DNA from: Nematostella vectensis
Lineage: Eukaryota > Cnidaria > Anthozoa > Actiniaria > Edwardsiidae
Direction: 5' to 3'
NCBI RefSeq assembly: GCF_932526225.1
Contig: NC_064036.1
Location: forward strand, 11,403,181-11,463,180
Length of the DNA: 60,000 nucleotides
Shown here: in pieces, positions 11,901 through 32,511 of the stretch
Layout: the number at the start of each line of letters is the position of its first letter
Position numbering within the stretch: the stretch's first letter is position 1
The notes under the pieces: generated by a model
Database searches by the model: none
Seen by the model: only the letters and a program-made list of their open reading frames with translations
What the model was told of the DNA's origin: nothing
Program-made: the position numbers and the translations under genes

Positions 11901-14900
11901 TTGGCTAAGGTAGAGGGGACCCTGAGTGTACGTACCCAAGCCAAATAATCAAAAAAAAAAAAACACTAATAATAATATTTCTTCTTCGGTCTTTTTGTTA
12001 TGTCAAGGTTACAAGTTTAATAAACGATCTTCGAGAAAGCTTTATATCCAACCTTCAGAGCCTTGACTGGATGGATGGCGAAACAAAGGCTAAGGCTACA
12101 GAAAAGGTTTGTTACTGATTATAACTGCAAAAATATGCAGGATTTGTAATACATAACAATGCTGTGATAACATAATGTGAATTTAAACACATTTTTGCCT
12201 TGCTGGAGGATTTGTCCGACAAAAATAGATAATAGAAAATACCGAGCACCACCCTTAAAAAAATTTTCAGTCCCTGATGAAAACGATCGCGGACGCACTG
12301 AAAATTACACCATATAGGCGCGCAAAGTTTTTTTTCAAATTCCTTTGCTGCTGTTTGTGTTGTAGAAAACTATGGGAATTTTTGTTTTCAATCTAATCCC
12401 TGTTGATGATTTAAGGCAAGAGCGATACGGCAAAATATCGGTTACCCAGACTACATCATGGATACAGAAGAACTGAATAAAAGACTCAATCAGGTAATTA
12501 TGAAAAATTGGGCATTTCTAACTAGAGGAACACTGAGGGAAAAATTTGTACAATAGGATAAAAATTATATGATCAATAACTTATTTTTTTTTAATGCAGT
12601 TACAAACGACCAACAGCTCTTACTTCAAAAACATACTTAATCTACGAGAATTCAGCGTCTCTAGGAACCTTCAAAGACTTCGAGTTCCAGTCGATAAAAG
12701 CAGGTACACGTGCTTGATGTAGACTATGCAGATTTATCATACGGCTACTCGCTACGCGCGCTCACATTGGTTGATCAACGGGCCGTATACTTTGCTTTTT
12801 TCAAAACGATAAAATATCTAATGGAGCCTCAAATTTTTCAGGGGGGGGGGGGGGGGGGGGTTGGGGGTATCGAAAATCCGACAGTGGGTGCTTATTAAAA
12901 TTGGGCATTTATCTCAAATCGACAGTTCTGCCTCATGATCACATTCCTTTCCAACTTTCAGATGGATTGTGGCTCCACACATTGTGAATGCATTCTACGA
13001 CCGAGTGACCAACAAAATAAGTAAGAGCTTGTATTGGGAATTTACATTATACATTAAACTCGTTATGCGAATTTCGCAACCTACATATGACAGGCGCGTA
13101 TGCGTCTAGAGGGGGGGGGGGGGGTGGTAAGGGGCGCGTAACGTTCACCCCAATCGCAAGGTCAAATGGAGAATCGCGAAAATCATGCTGGTGTATCCCT
13201 TAAAGCAAATCCAGGCGAATGTATATGCCTGGTTGAGTAGCCCGTGGCGCAATTTCACATTAAATTCTAATAAAAAAGCACTTTCAAAAGACTATTCTTG
13301 GGAAGAGACTTTTTTCTGAAATAAAATGTTTAAAAACTGTCGGCACAACAAACATAACCAATTTTTATTTTTCGGTCATAACAAAAAGAACCTCACCAAC
13401 AACTGCTTAAAGCAGTTGTTTTAATTTAAGTTAAATAGCGCGGTAACCGCTTTTGCATTTCTTGTTTTTAAGAATTCACACGTGAAATATGAACCGCATC
13501 ATAATGTTATCATATATCGGCGTCGGTTCTGCTATAGAAGTTGCTACTGAAGGTCCATGCTCGGTGCGTGATGCCTTGTCTTGTGTTTTATATGAATTAC
13601 CTTCTATTCTAGGTTTCCCCGCTGGCATTCTTCAACCACCGTTCTTTGACCTTGATTTTCCAAGGTAAATTTTTAAATCCTAATCCTGGCACGAGACAAC
13701 GTGACACAAATACATAGAGGGGCACGCCGCAACAACCGATGAGGGCTCTGAAAGATAATACATAAATATTTCATTATAAGGACATCTTGCGGAAAGTAAA
13801 AATCCACGTCCATTTGAGAGGATTTCTGTTCTAGATGATGCTAGAAATCGTTTACATCATAGACGAATATCAAGGTCAAAAATAACCTATTAGCCATAAT
13901 AATAATTTAGAACTCGCTTCAAGCATACCCAAGACTTGTTTATAAAACTTTATTAGTTAACAACACTTGATATGCTTTAAAAAAATATTTTTTTTTCTCT
14001 CAAAGCTCTCAATATTTGTACTAGTCATGTCCACTGTAAAATAATAAAAGCAACATTCAGAACGATAAAACAAATATTCAAATTACCATTTCTAAATACA
14101 TTGGATTGGCAAAGTATTTAGGGACTCTGATACGCGGAAATAATAAGATCATGAATCCATTACTCCTCGTTCCTTGTGCACCACAGGATTCCCACTCGAA
14201 AACAAAATATTTTCGAATAACCCCTAATGGGAGCTGGCTAGCAGGCTAAGTTGTCCTTGTTGTTCAAGGAAATCTAGAGCTTGCCTGTAAGAATATTTTT
14301 AGCCGTAGTAATGACATGCACCCGGCGGTATAATGACCTGGTTGATATCTATTCCAGGGTGGTTAGTTACGGCGGTATAGGCATCGTCGTGGCGCATGAG
14401 ATAACCCACGGCTTCGATAGTAACGGTGAGAAGTGACGATAAAACATGCTTGGCTACTAGAATATTATGAAAATGTCGATGTCGCTACTATCTGCCACCA
14501 TTTTTGTCATCATAGCAAAATATAAATGAGAAACTATGTATTTGTCATCCTAGCAAAATACAAGTGAGAAACTATGTATTTCTATCGACTGATTTCGGAA
14601 AGCCATGGTGATATTTCCGATAGAATTTGGCAAAACAATTCAGGGGTGGATCCAGAAGTTTAAAAAAGGGGGGACCGAAGCAAAAGTTTCAAGAAAGGGG
14701 GGGCGGCCTTATTGTTCTTCCGAATATTTCCTTATATTTCTTGTTATTTTTAAGCCAAATGTCTGAAAATAGTAGCCCCCCCCCCCCCCAGATCCGCCCC
14801 TGAAACTTAAAAACTTTCTTTCAAGATTCCTTTACCTTTTTTTCTTGAAATATTGGAAAACAAACAAAGGAGTGGCTGACTAGATTACTTTAATTTTTTG

Positions 14901-17900
14901 TTAAACTGACACAATTTCTGAGCAACAGCTGAAACAACAGCTATCAACTTCTTCGTTTCTTTTTGTGTAGGGCGGAAGTACAACAAAGTAGGAGACTTGT
15001 ACAACTGGTGGTCTAACTCGTCCAACGACGGCTTTGTCAATAAATCCCAATGCTTCGTGGATCAGTACTCCAGTATACAGGCCTATGGCACATATGTGAG
15101 TATAGATGTTAGTGTTTAACCAATACATCATATCAGATGAAAGAAAACGGATCCGATTAATAGCCGAATTCGTTGTTGCGAGACCGCCGAGAATTCATAC
15201 CCATTTCTCGTATGTGAACAGCGAGTAGTCAATCATACCATCTTGACCAATCAATTCCCTTCCTGTGTGCAGTCAAATGGCTTATGACGCAACAGTGAAA
15301 ACATGAAGGCAACAGATTGGTTTAGACTTCGCACTATTCCCAAACAAGACAAGGGTTTTGGATTCGCCGGGATCGCACAGAAACGAAATTTGGCTGTAAA
15401 CCATTAGAAATACAGTAGAAGCAATGCCTTGAACCTAATAGAACTTTTTTAGTACATTTTTACATTTTCTCTAAGACTATACTGTTTGTTTTTTCTTTCT
15501 CTATTCTAAAGCTAAATGGAAAGCAAACTCTGGGAGAGAATATTGCAGATAATGGAGCAATAAAACAAGCATTCATGGTGAGTAATAAGCCAGTTCAGAA
15601 TTTTTAAGGAATGGCCGGAGAAGAATGTGTCGAGTCTGACTCATCGGACCAAAATCCACCGGAAGTAAAGATTTCCCATACAAACCTTTGTATTTTTTTA
15701 GCGATGTGGCGAAACGTTGTCAAAATTCCATATTTTACGAAAATATCGACACAAGTTAAATGTAATCTGAAGCAGTATAGTATGAATCTTTAAGGCGATG
15801 GGCCTCTTTGAATTATAGGACTAAAATTGCTTTATCGGCCAGCAACGATAAACAACCAAGATTTTGGGCTTATCATGCTATTGACCAAGCGACAACAAGA
15901 CGGTATTTTGCTGTATTGTATGCGGCTTATTCCATGTTTTCTCGATTATTTTACTTTTGCTCTTGTTGTTACTGTTCTTGTTGTTGTCATTAAGCTGCTA
16001 CTGGTGGTAGCGGTAATGCTTTTCTTGTTTATTTTGCTGGTAGTGGTGCTTGTCGTTGGTGGTGTTTTCGTTGTTCTTTATTTTGCTGGTAGTGGTGCTT
16101 GTCGTTGGTGGTGTTTTCGTTGTTCTTTATTTTGCTGGTAGTGGTGCTTGTCGTTGGTGGTGTTTTCGTTGTTCTTTATTTTGCTGGTAGTGGTGCTTGT
16201 CGTTGGTGGTGTTTTCGTTGTTCTTTATTTTGCTGGTAGTGGTGCTTGTCGTTGGTGGTGTTTTCGTTGTTCTTTATTTTGCTGGTAGTGGTGCTTGTCG
16301 TTGGTGGTGTTTTCGTTGTTCTTTATTTTGCTGGTAGTGGTGCTTGTCGTTGGTGGTGTTTTCGTTGTTCTTTATTTCGCTGGTAGTGGTGCTTGTCGTT
16401 GGTGGTGTTTTCGTTGTTCTTTATTTTGCTGGTAGTGGTGCTTGTCGTTGGTGGTGTTTTCGTTGTTCTTTATTTTGCTGGTAGTGGTGCTTGTCGTTGG
16501 TGGTGTTTTCGTTGTTCTTTATTTTGCTGGTAGTGGTGCTTGTCGTTGGTGGTGTTTTCGTTGTTCTTTATTTTGCTGGTAGTAGTGCTTGTCGTTGGTG
16601 GTGTTTTCGTTGTTCTTTATTTTGCTGGTAGTGGTGCTTGTCGTTGGTGGTGTTTTCGTTGTTCTTTATTTTGCTGGTAGTGGTGCTTGTCGTTGGTGGT
16701 GTTTTCGTTGTTCTTTATTTTGCTGGTAGTGGTGCTTGTCGTTGGTGGTGTTTTCGTTGTTCTTTATTTTGCTGGTAGTGGTGCTTGTCGTTGGTGGTGT
16801 TTTCGTTGTTCTTTATTTTGCTGGTAGTGGTGCTTGTCGTTGGTGGTGTTTTCGTTGTTCTTTATTTCGCTGGTAGTGGTGCTTGTCGTTGGTGGTGTTT
16901 TCGTTGTTCTTTATTTCGCTGGTAGTGGTGCTTGTCGTTCGTGGTGTTTTCTTTGTTCTTTATTTTGCTGGTAGTGGTGCTTGTCGTTGGTGGTGTTTTC
17001 GTTGTTCTTTATTTTGCTGGTAGTGGTGCTTGTCGTTGGTGGTGTTTTCGTTGTTCTTTATTTTGCTGGTAGTGGTGCTTGTCGTTGGTGGTGTTTTCGT
17101 TGTTCTTTATTTTGCTGGTAGTGGTGCTTGTCGTTGGTGGTGTTTTCGTTGTTCTTTATTTTGCTGGTAGTAGTGCTTGTCGTTGGTGGTGTTTTCGTTG
17201 TTCTTTATTTCGCTGGTAGTGGTGCTTGTCGTTGGTGGTGTTTTCGTTGTTCTTTATTTTGCTGGTAGCGGTGCTTGTCGTTGGTGTTGTTTTCGTTGTT
17301 CTTTATTTTGCTGGTAGTGGTGCTTGTCGTTGGTGGTGTTTTCGTTGTTCTTTATTTTGCTGGTAGTAGTGCTTGTCGTTGGTGGTGTTTTCGTTGTTCT
17401 TTATTTTGCTGGTAGTGGTGCTTGTCGTTGGTGGTGTTTTCGTTGTTCTTTATTTTGCTGGTAGTGGTGCTTGTCGTTGGTGGTGTTTTCGTTGTTCTTT
17501 ATTTTGCTGGTAGTGGTGCTTGTCGTTGGTGGTGTTTTCGTTGTTCTTTATTTTGCTGGTAGTGGTGCTTGTCGTTGGTGGTGTTTTCGTTGTTCTTTAT
17601 TTTGCTGGTAGTGGTGCTTGTCGTTGGTGGTGTTTTCGTTGTTCTTTATTTCGCTGGTAGTGGTGCTTGTCGTTGGTGGTGTTTTCGTTGTTCTTTATTT
17701 CGCTGGTAGTGGTGCTTGTCGTTCGTGGTGTTTTCTTTGTTCTTTATTTTGCTGGTAGTGGTGCTTGTCGTTGGTGGTGTTTTCGTTGTTCTTTATTTTG
17801 CTGGTAGTGGTGCTTGTCGTTGGTGGTGTTTTCGTTGTTCTTTATTTTGCTGGTAGTGGTGCTTGTCGTTGGTGGTGTTTTCGTTGTTCTTTATTTTGCT

Positions 17901-20900
17901 GGTAGTGGTGCTTGTCGTTGGTGGTGTTTTCGTTGTTCTTTATTTTGCTGGTAGTAGTGCTTGTCGTTGGTGGTGTTTTCGTTGTTCTTTATTTCGCTGG
18001 TAGTGGTGCTTGTCGTTGGTGGTGTTTTCGTTGTTCTTTATTTTGCTGGTAGCGGTGCTTGTCGTTGGTGTTGTTTTCGTTGTTCTTTATTTTGCTGGTA
18101 GTGGTGCTTGTCGTTGGTGGTGTTTTCGTTGTTCTTTATTTCGCTGGTAGTGGTGCTTGTCGTTGGTGGTGTTTTCGTTGTTCTTTATTTTGCTGGTAGT
18201 GGTGCTTGTCGTTGGTGGTGTTTTCGTTGTTCTTTATTTTGCTGGTAGTGGTGCTTGTCGTTGGTGGTGTTTTCGTTGTTCTTTATTTTGCTGGTAGTGG
18301 TGCTTGTCGTTGGTGGTGTTTTCGTTGTTCTTTATTTTGCTGGTAGTGGTGCTTGTCGTTGGTGGTGTTTTCGTTGTTCTTTATTTTGCTGGTAGTGGTG
18401 CTTGTCGTTGGTGGTGTTTTCGTTGTTCTTTATTTTGCTGGTAGTGGTGCTTGTCGTTGGTGGTGTTTTCGTTGTTCTTTATTTTGCTGGTAGTGGTGCT
18501 TGTCGTTGGTGGTGTTTTCGTTGTTCTTTATTTTGCTGGTAGTGGTGCTTGTCGTTGGTGGTGTTTTCGTTGTTCTTTATTTTGCTGGTAGTGGTGCTTG
18601 TCGTTGGTGGTGTTTTCGTTGTTCTTTATTTTGCTGGTAGCGGTGCTTGTCGTTGGTGGTGTTTTCGTTGTTCTTTATTTCGCTGGTAGTGGTGCTTGTC
18701 GTTGGTGGTGTTTTCGTTGTTCTTTATTTTGCTGGTAGTGGTGCTTGTCGTTGGTGGTGTTTTCGTTGTTCTTTATTTCGCTGGTAGTGGTGCTTGTCGT
18801 TGGTGGTGTTTTCGTTGTTCTTTATTTCGCTGGTAGTGGTGCTTGTCGTTGGTGGTGTTTTCGTTGTTCTTTATTTTGCTGGTAGTGGTGCTTGTCGTTG
18901 GTGGTGTTTTTGTTGTTCTTTATTTCGCTGGTAGCGGTGCTTGTCGTTGGTGGTGTTTTCGTTGTTCTTTATTTTGCTGGTAGTGGTGCTTGTCGTTGGT
19001 GGTGTTTTTGTTGTTCTTTATTTTGCTGTTACAGTTTTTCTTTTGTTGTTTTTATTGCTGCTGCCGCTCTTGTTGTTGTTCCTGTTTGTGTTGTTGGTGG
19101 TTTTGTTGTTCCAGTTTGTATTGTTGTTGTTGTTGCTGCTGCTGCTGTTGCTGTTGTTGTTTGTGTTGGGTCAGTGTGTTCTACTATTTCATTTCAGGCC
19201 TACAAGACCTGGGTGAAACAGCACGGCGAGGAGCCGCTCCTCCCAGGACTGAACTACACTAATGACCAGCTTTTCTTTATCAGTGCAGCTCAGGTAATGT
19301 TCACGCTATAGACGCGTGTAAGCGGCACATTAGAGTTGCAAATACATCTCAAAGATAAACAACTAGATGTAAAATCTAAAAAAAGCGCGAGAAAGGGGCA
19401 ACATCATCAGTTACGCGTCCAGTTTTCCCCTCCAGGAGACGTCTTTTAGTGAAACTCTCAATCCGAATCGAATGTATGAAGTTTCTGAATCCTAAATGAA
19501 TCCGAATTGAATGTATGCAGTTTCTAAATCCTGAATGGTTATTTCCATTTCCACGAAGATTAATGTAGGATCCTTCAGGCTTGTTTTCTCTGCTGTAATG
19601 AAGGGCTGATGATTAAACTGTGGCCCAAATAAAACTCATGATGTAACCCCTTTAATCTGATTAGTCTTAAAAGGGTTTTCAACGTCCGAACAAGCATTAA
19701 GTCACACTACAAGACAAAAAAACTAATACTGCTTTTAAATATATAGCCTTATTGTGGTGACATGAAAATATTTTCTACCATTGTCTTCATATGATGTACT
19801 CTAAACTGAAGACAAAATGTCTTCCACCTGTTTATATGAAGCTTGTTGACGCTTTAGCTTATTCAATTTTGTGCCTCTGGTAAAAGATTTGCATTTTCGG
19901 CAAACGAAGCGAGGAAAATCGAGCATTATAGGGATTTGGATTTGCGGAAGGCAAGGTTTTCCCGCACTCGTATAATTTCAGATGAGAGTGAGATTTGTGT
20001 CTTAAACACTTTCCGTCATCATCTTTGCAATCTCTGAATCCAGGATCAACGCCCCGAATCCCTGAGATCTTGACGTTTGCCATTGTTTTATAACTAAAAA
20101 GACTACAAGAAAGCTGTATAAAAAAATAGATGGTCTGCGGAGGCGTGGTGGTGTAAGATATATAATGCAACAATGCTTTGAAGCTTTAATATTTTGCTCC
20201 TGTCTGAAAAGAGAGCGGTTTCGCAGAAAGGCATTACATTAGCCTAAACAAGCTGAAAAAAAAAACCAGGTGGTCTGCGTAGGCGTAAAAAAAAAACAGA
20301 AAATAAAGCAAAACTAGGTTGAAGATTCTCAAAATATTTAGCGCCTGTCTGAAAAGACGGTGGTTTTGCAGAAGTTTCGAGCTCTTTTTCGGAGCAAGAA
20401 GACTTGAATCTTCATACTTTATCACCACGATTAATAATAATAAATAATTATATTAAATAATCGAGACCAAAAAGCCTGAAGAAAGAGCCTTACTATATCG
20501 ATGCATCATTAATTTTAGTATTTCTTTGATCATAAATGAAAAAGAAAAAAGTGTTTATTTTGCGTATTTACATGTTTTGTAGGTGGATTGTGGTTCCATT
20601 CGACCTCAGACAGCACGGAAAAAGATCGAGCTCGGAACACACACTCTTGACTACTGGAGGTAGTACGATATCTCAAACTTCTAATATCGCATACGTCGAA
20701 ATATTCTAATTACAACCTGCATTTATAATATGCCTTCTAATAATTCAATAAAATAATTCAACGATCTCCCTTATTCTGAATGGCTTTTGAATTAATAATA
20801 TTTTCCTTTTCAGAGTTTTGATGGAAATGGCAAACTCCTACGACTTTTCATCAGCCTATAACTGTCCAGTTGGATCGCGAATGAACCCCAAGAAAAAATG

Positions 20901-20913
20901 CGAATTATGGTGA
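5617..20913 (+). CDS. neprilysin/endothelin-converting-enzyme-like zinc metallopeptidase (peptidase family M13), complete, 19 exons
   Basis: Exons: 5617-5914, 7453-7763, 8422-8676, 9001-9066, 9435-9554, 9653-9742, 10227-10360, 11184-11418, 12008-12106, 12416-12493, 12600-12703, 12962-13020, 13613-13664, 14358-14425, 14971-15095, 15512-15577, 19198-19293, 20583-20659, 20814-20913. The joined frame is 2433 nt, 810 residues plus stop, and every junction is GT-AG and in phase. The start is fixed by an in-frame TGA nine bases upstream. Residues 1-43 are cytoplasmic, 44-64 a single transmembrane anchor (type II), and the rest an ectodomain. It opens with a Cys-rich stretch and [14 protein letters not shown], and carries substrate-binding NAFY (606-609), zinc site HEITH (647-651), second zinc ligand Glu707 in GENIADNG, His772, Arg778 and the terminal CxxW (Cys807, Trp810). 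The family cleaves short extracellular peptides; all catalytic residues I can place are present, so activity is likely. Length is typical. Orthology to NEP or ECE cannot be decided here. Confidence 0.95.
9743..10226 (+). other. M13 intron 6 with long G homopolymers
   Basis: Non-coding. It contains a G run of about 20 at 9762-9781 and a second G-rich stretch near 9838-9866. Comparable G runs occur in other introns of this gene, at about 8168-8188, 9113-9134, 12841-12860 and 13111-13124. Confidence 0.8.
10366..11110. repeat. A/C-rich low-complexity DNA with (AACAC)n microsatellite
   Basis: Lies in intron 7 of the M13 gene. The + strand is almost entirely A and C (CACACCACAAC-type), with a pure AACAC pentamer array at about 10845-10930. 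Reading frames through it on either strand are compositional artefacts. Confidence 0.85.
14358..14425 (+). CDS. M13 peptidase exon 14: zinc-binding HExxH exon
   Basis: Encodes [16 protein letters not shown], in which His647 and His651 bind zinc and Glu648 is the general base. The conserved HGFD follows. The exon is flanked by a strong acceptor (ATTCCAG) and donor (GTGAGA), and its frame continues into exon 15, whose [14 protein letters not shown] matches the usual M13 continuation. Confidence 0.95.
14641..14802. mobile_element. hAT-like MITE in M13 intron 14
   Basis: The left end is CAGGGGTGGATCCAG; the right end, reversed, is CAGGGGCGGATCTG. The interior carries G/C homopolymers and no coding sequence. 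The flanking 8-mers AAACAATT and AAACTTAA match only at 4 of 8 positions, so a target duplication is at best degenerate. CAGGGGCGGATC ends are typical of hAT-type non-autonomous elements. A tandem 2 x ~38-bp duplication lies just upstream (about 14503-14578). Confidence 0.55.
15512..15577 (+). CDS. M13 peptidase exon 16: second zinc-ligand exon
   Basis: Encodes [22 protein letters not shown]. Glu707 of GENIADNG is the third zinc ligand and Asp711 the residue that orients the active-site histidine in this family. It is followed by the minisatellite-filled intron 16. Confidence 0.95.
16025..19030. repeat. 49-bp G/T-rich minisatellite, about 61 copies, in M13 intron 16
   Basis: The unit reads TTGCTGGTAGTGGTGCTTGT / CGTTGGTGGTGTTTTCGTTG / TTCTTTATT (49 bp). 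Variants are rare point changes (CGCTGG, GTAGCGG, GTTCGTGG with CTTTGTTC, GGTGTTGTT). Two rare variants recur exactly 784 bp (16 units) apart, 16936 to 17720 and 17269 to 18053, so a 16-unit block was itself duplicated. 49 is not a multiple of 3 and one frame per unit hits TAG, so this is not coding. It accounts for nearly all of the 3.6-kb intron 16. Confidence 0.95.
19031..19170. repeat. (TTG/CTG)n trinucleotide-rich tract beside exon 17
   Basis: Imperfect TTG, CTG and TTT triplets run up to about 30 bases before the acceptor of M13 exon 17 (19198). They probably double as an extended polypyrimidine/U-rich region for that acceptor. The apparent polyleucine and polyvaline frames come from the triplets. 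Confidence 0.75.
19294..20582 (+). other. M13 intron 17 with direct duplications
   Basis: Non-coding. It holds a 2 x 39-bp tandem duplication at about 19460-19538 (AATCCGAATYGAATGTATG...) and a diverged direct repeat, about 20130-20225 versus 20270-20375, marked by GGTCTGCGKAGGCGT and CCTGTCTGAAAAGA. A 104-residue reverse-strand frame (19859-20173) is discussed among the rejected items. Confidence 0.6.
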
Positions 20914-20979
20914 CAAGAGGTCCTAGAAGAGAGCAGTAGGGAACTCATCCGCTAATGGCTAGCTATTTATATCGCATAA

Positions 20980-21051
20980 AATAAAAATATTATAAATACA
21001 TACGTTCGTCGAAAAATATAAGTAAGAGTGTTCACCATACGGTTAAATAAA
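20980..21051 (+). terminator. candidate polyadenylation signals of the M13 gene
   Basis: AATAAA occurs at 20980-20985, 67 bases after the stop codon, and again at 21046-21051. Either could direct 3'-end cleavage. No transcript evidence is available. Confidence 0.5.
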
Positions 21052-22329
21052 AGTCACACAACAGGTACGGAAATATTTAAGGATGATTTGAGGGTCTTCC
21101 TCCATCAATCAGAGTTGCTTCCCTAACCGATCATTATTAGTAGAAAACTCAAACATGGGGCCCCATAACTCAACGATACTTAAATATTGCCTTTACATAA
21201 ACTTCCAAGTAAAAGATTCGTACTAACAAAATACTGCGTAGAAAAAAATAAACACCAAATACATGGCTATAATAAAAATCATTAGTCAAATTAAATTAAA
21301 AAATAAAATAATACACGAGTAATTGTGCGCCAAAACAAATTTATTTTACTTAAGGTGAGTTTCTTCCAATTAATTTTTTTTATCATTTAAAGGAATTTAG
21401 ATGGATTTTGATTTTAATTTCAACACGGGGTTGTAATAAAAACTCTTAGAATATTGCCGCTATTTGGATATAAATGTTGATTTTGTCTCAAACAAAAAGA
21501 GCGCCCATATAAAACAACTTGTGAAACTTCCCGTTTAACGTACAAGGCTAATGCCCCAACAATCTCGTGTTCCCAATCTAACTGAGAAAACGTAGTTATA
21601 CGATTATAACCATACCATTCTTGTACCTGTTCAAATATACTCTATGAAAGAAAATTCAAATGTAAATTTACATCGTGAAGAAATGTAGGTAAAGACAAAC
21701 TAAAAAGATATCTTGTATCAATAAAACATAGTATATCTAATTTACTGTTTGCATGTGTTTTACTTGAAAAATAAAAACAATTAAACAAGTTATATCATTG
21801 ATGAGCGTTAATAAAAATAGACGGTACATCACTTGTGGTATGGCGCTCTTCGAGGGAACCATGACAGCTAAAGAATTATCTACAACGGCTCAGGGAATGT
21901 ACAAAATGGATTCTAAGAGCTACCGCGACCACTTGTGGCAAATTAAGGATAAATGAAGAGCTTAGACTAAATCAAATATAAAAACAGAAAACAGGTAGCA
22001 AATTGAGAGGGCATATGCTTGAAAGACCCGGAAAAACACTGACATTGAATGTGATTAATCATTTGTAGACGTACATGTTTTTTATTCTCCTACCACGAGA
22101 CCGTTTCTTGCAAATTAAGACGGGTCGTTTTAGTGTCTAGTTTTTACAGACATGACGCCGTAACTAAATCGGTAAAATAATGAGCTGGTTAAGCGACTAG
22201 TTTTCGGTTTATTATGGATTGCCTTGTCAATTCTTGAAGATTTGGAGCAGATTACTGGTATTCACAAATAGCACATCCATGCATTCAATGGATTTCCCCT
22301 CTATACACGTTGCTTATTATATCCAATGG

Positions 22330-22497
22330 CAGACTCAGGGGGGCGCCCCACCCCCAGTCTCCTTCAGACAAAAAAAAAAAAAAACAACGAATTTAAGCTG
22401 AATGTCGCAGATTTACCTACAGATATACCACCCCTTCTCTCTATCGGAGTGCCCCCCCCCCCCCCCCCCCCTTTGAGAAATCCTGAATCCGCCCCTG
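22330..22497. mobile_element. decayed MITE with G/C-tract arms
   Basis: The right end, reversed, reads CAGGGGCGGATTCAGGA, like the 14641-14802 element. The left end, CAGACTCAGGGGGGCGC, looks like the same terminus with an internal deletion. The interior has complementary-type G and C runs (about 22335-22355 and 22452-22471). No clear target duplication. Confidence 0.4.
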
Positions 22498-22968
22498 CCA
22501 CTTTAACAAGAATGGAACTGTTGCAATATTATTTAATATAAAGCACATTGACAGATGTCAGAAAAAAATATTGTGACAAAGGCTAAAGCGTTCTCGACCA
22601 TTAATGGTGGTTTGAGTATGTAAAGCACTTCATGTGTCAGAAGTAAGTGACCGGTGAAAGACTTCACATCTCTAAAGTCTCTTCAGAAATAGTGAACCGA
22701 CAAAGCGTCGGAAATGTCTCGTAGTATGTCTTAACACGCACTCCATGACAGCTTCCTTTTTGTTTGTGACAGAGACCGTGTGCGTTCGCCAATGAGATCT
22801 CCCCGCCTCTCCAAAAGAACCACTCACGGCTGGTGCATGCCTATATCTAGGTCATTTTGGTTATTGTTTAGGTAAACTCCTTCTGATGACCCTGTGGATA
22901 ACACCTCAGGCTAATTCTCGAATTCTCTAAAATGCGCTAGTCACGTGACGTGTTGTAATAGACTAGGG

Positions 22969-22974
22969 TATAAA
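22969..22974 (+). promoter_or_regulatory. TATA box of the Cys-loop receptor gene
   Basis: TATAAA lies 93 bases before the initiator ATG, which leaves room for a short 5' UTR if transcription starts near 23000. Upstream, the palindrome TCACGTGA followed by CGTG (about 22941-22952) is an E-box/CRE-like sequence that could be a bound element. Confidence 0.55.
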
Positions 22975-23066
22975 TCTCGTTTCTGTTATCGCTATTTGAT
23001 CTGAAGTTAGTGTACATAGCAGAGGTTGTTTTGAATCGCTTCAGTTCTTAGCCTAGAATACAGGAA

Positions 23067-32511
<9,445 letters not shown>

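Larger units (their letters stand above)
20914..22968. other. intergenic region between M13 peptidase and Cys-loop receptor genes
   Basis: Apart from the 3' UTR of the upstream gene and a decayed inverted-repeat element at 22330-22497, I see no gene. The sequence is AT-rich up to about 22300 and more balanced towards the receptor promoter. Confidence 0.5.

Noticed and set aside
18892-19311. Long hydrophobic frames rich in Val/Leu/Cys
   Set aside because: They are readings of the 49-bp and TTG repeats running into M13 exon 17; only the last 96 bases are coding.
19859-20173. 104-residue reverse-strand frame (inner Met gives about 75 residues with CKDDDGKC and an ECGK) inside M13 intron 17
   Set aside because: No family recognised, no splice or promoter support, and it overlaps a repeated segment; more likely chance or a transposon relic.
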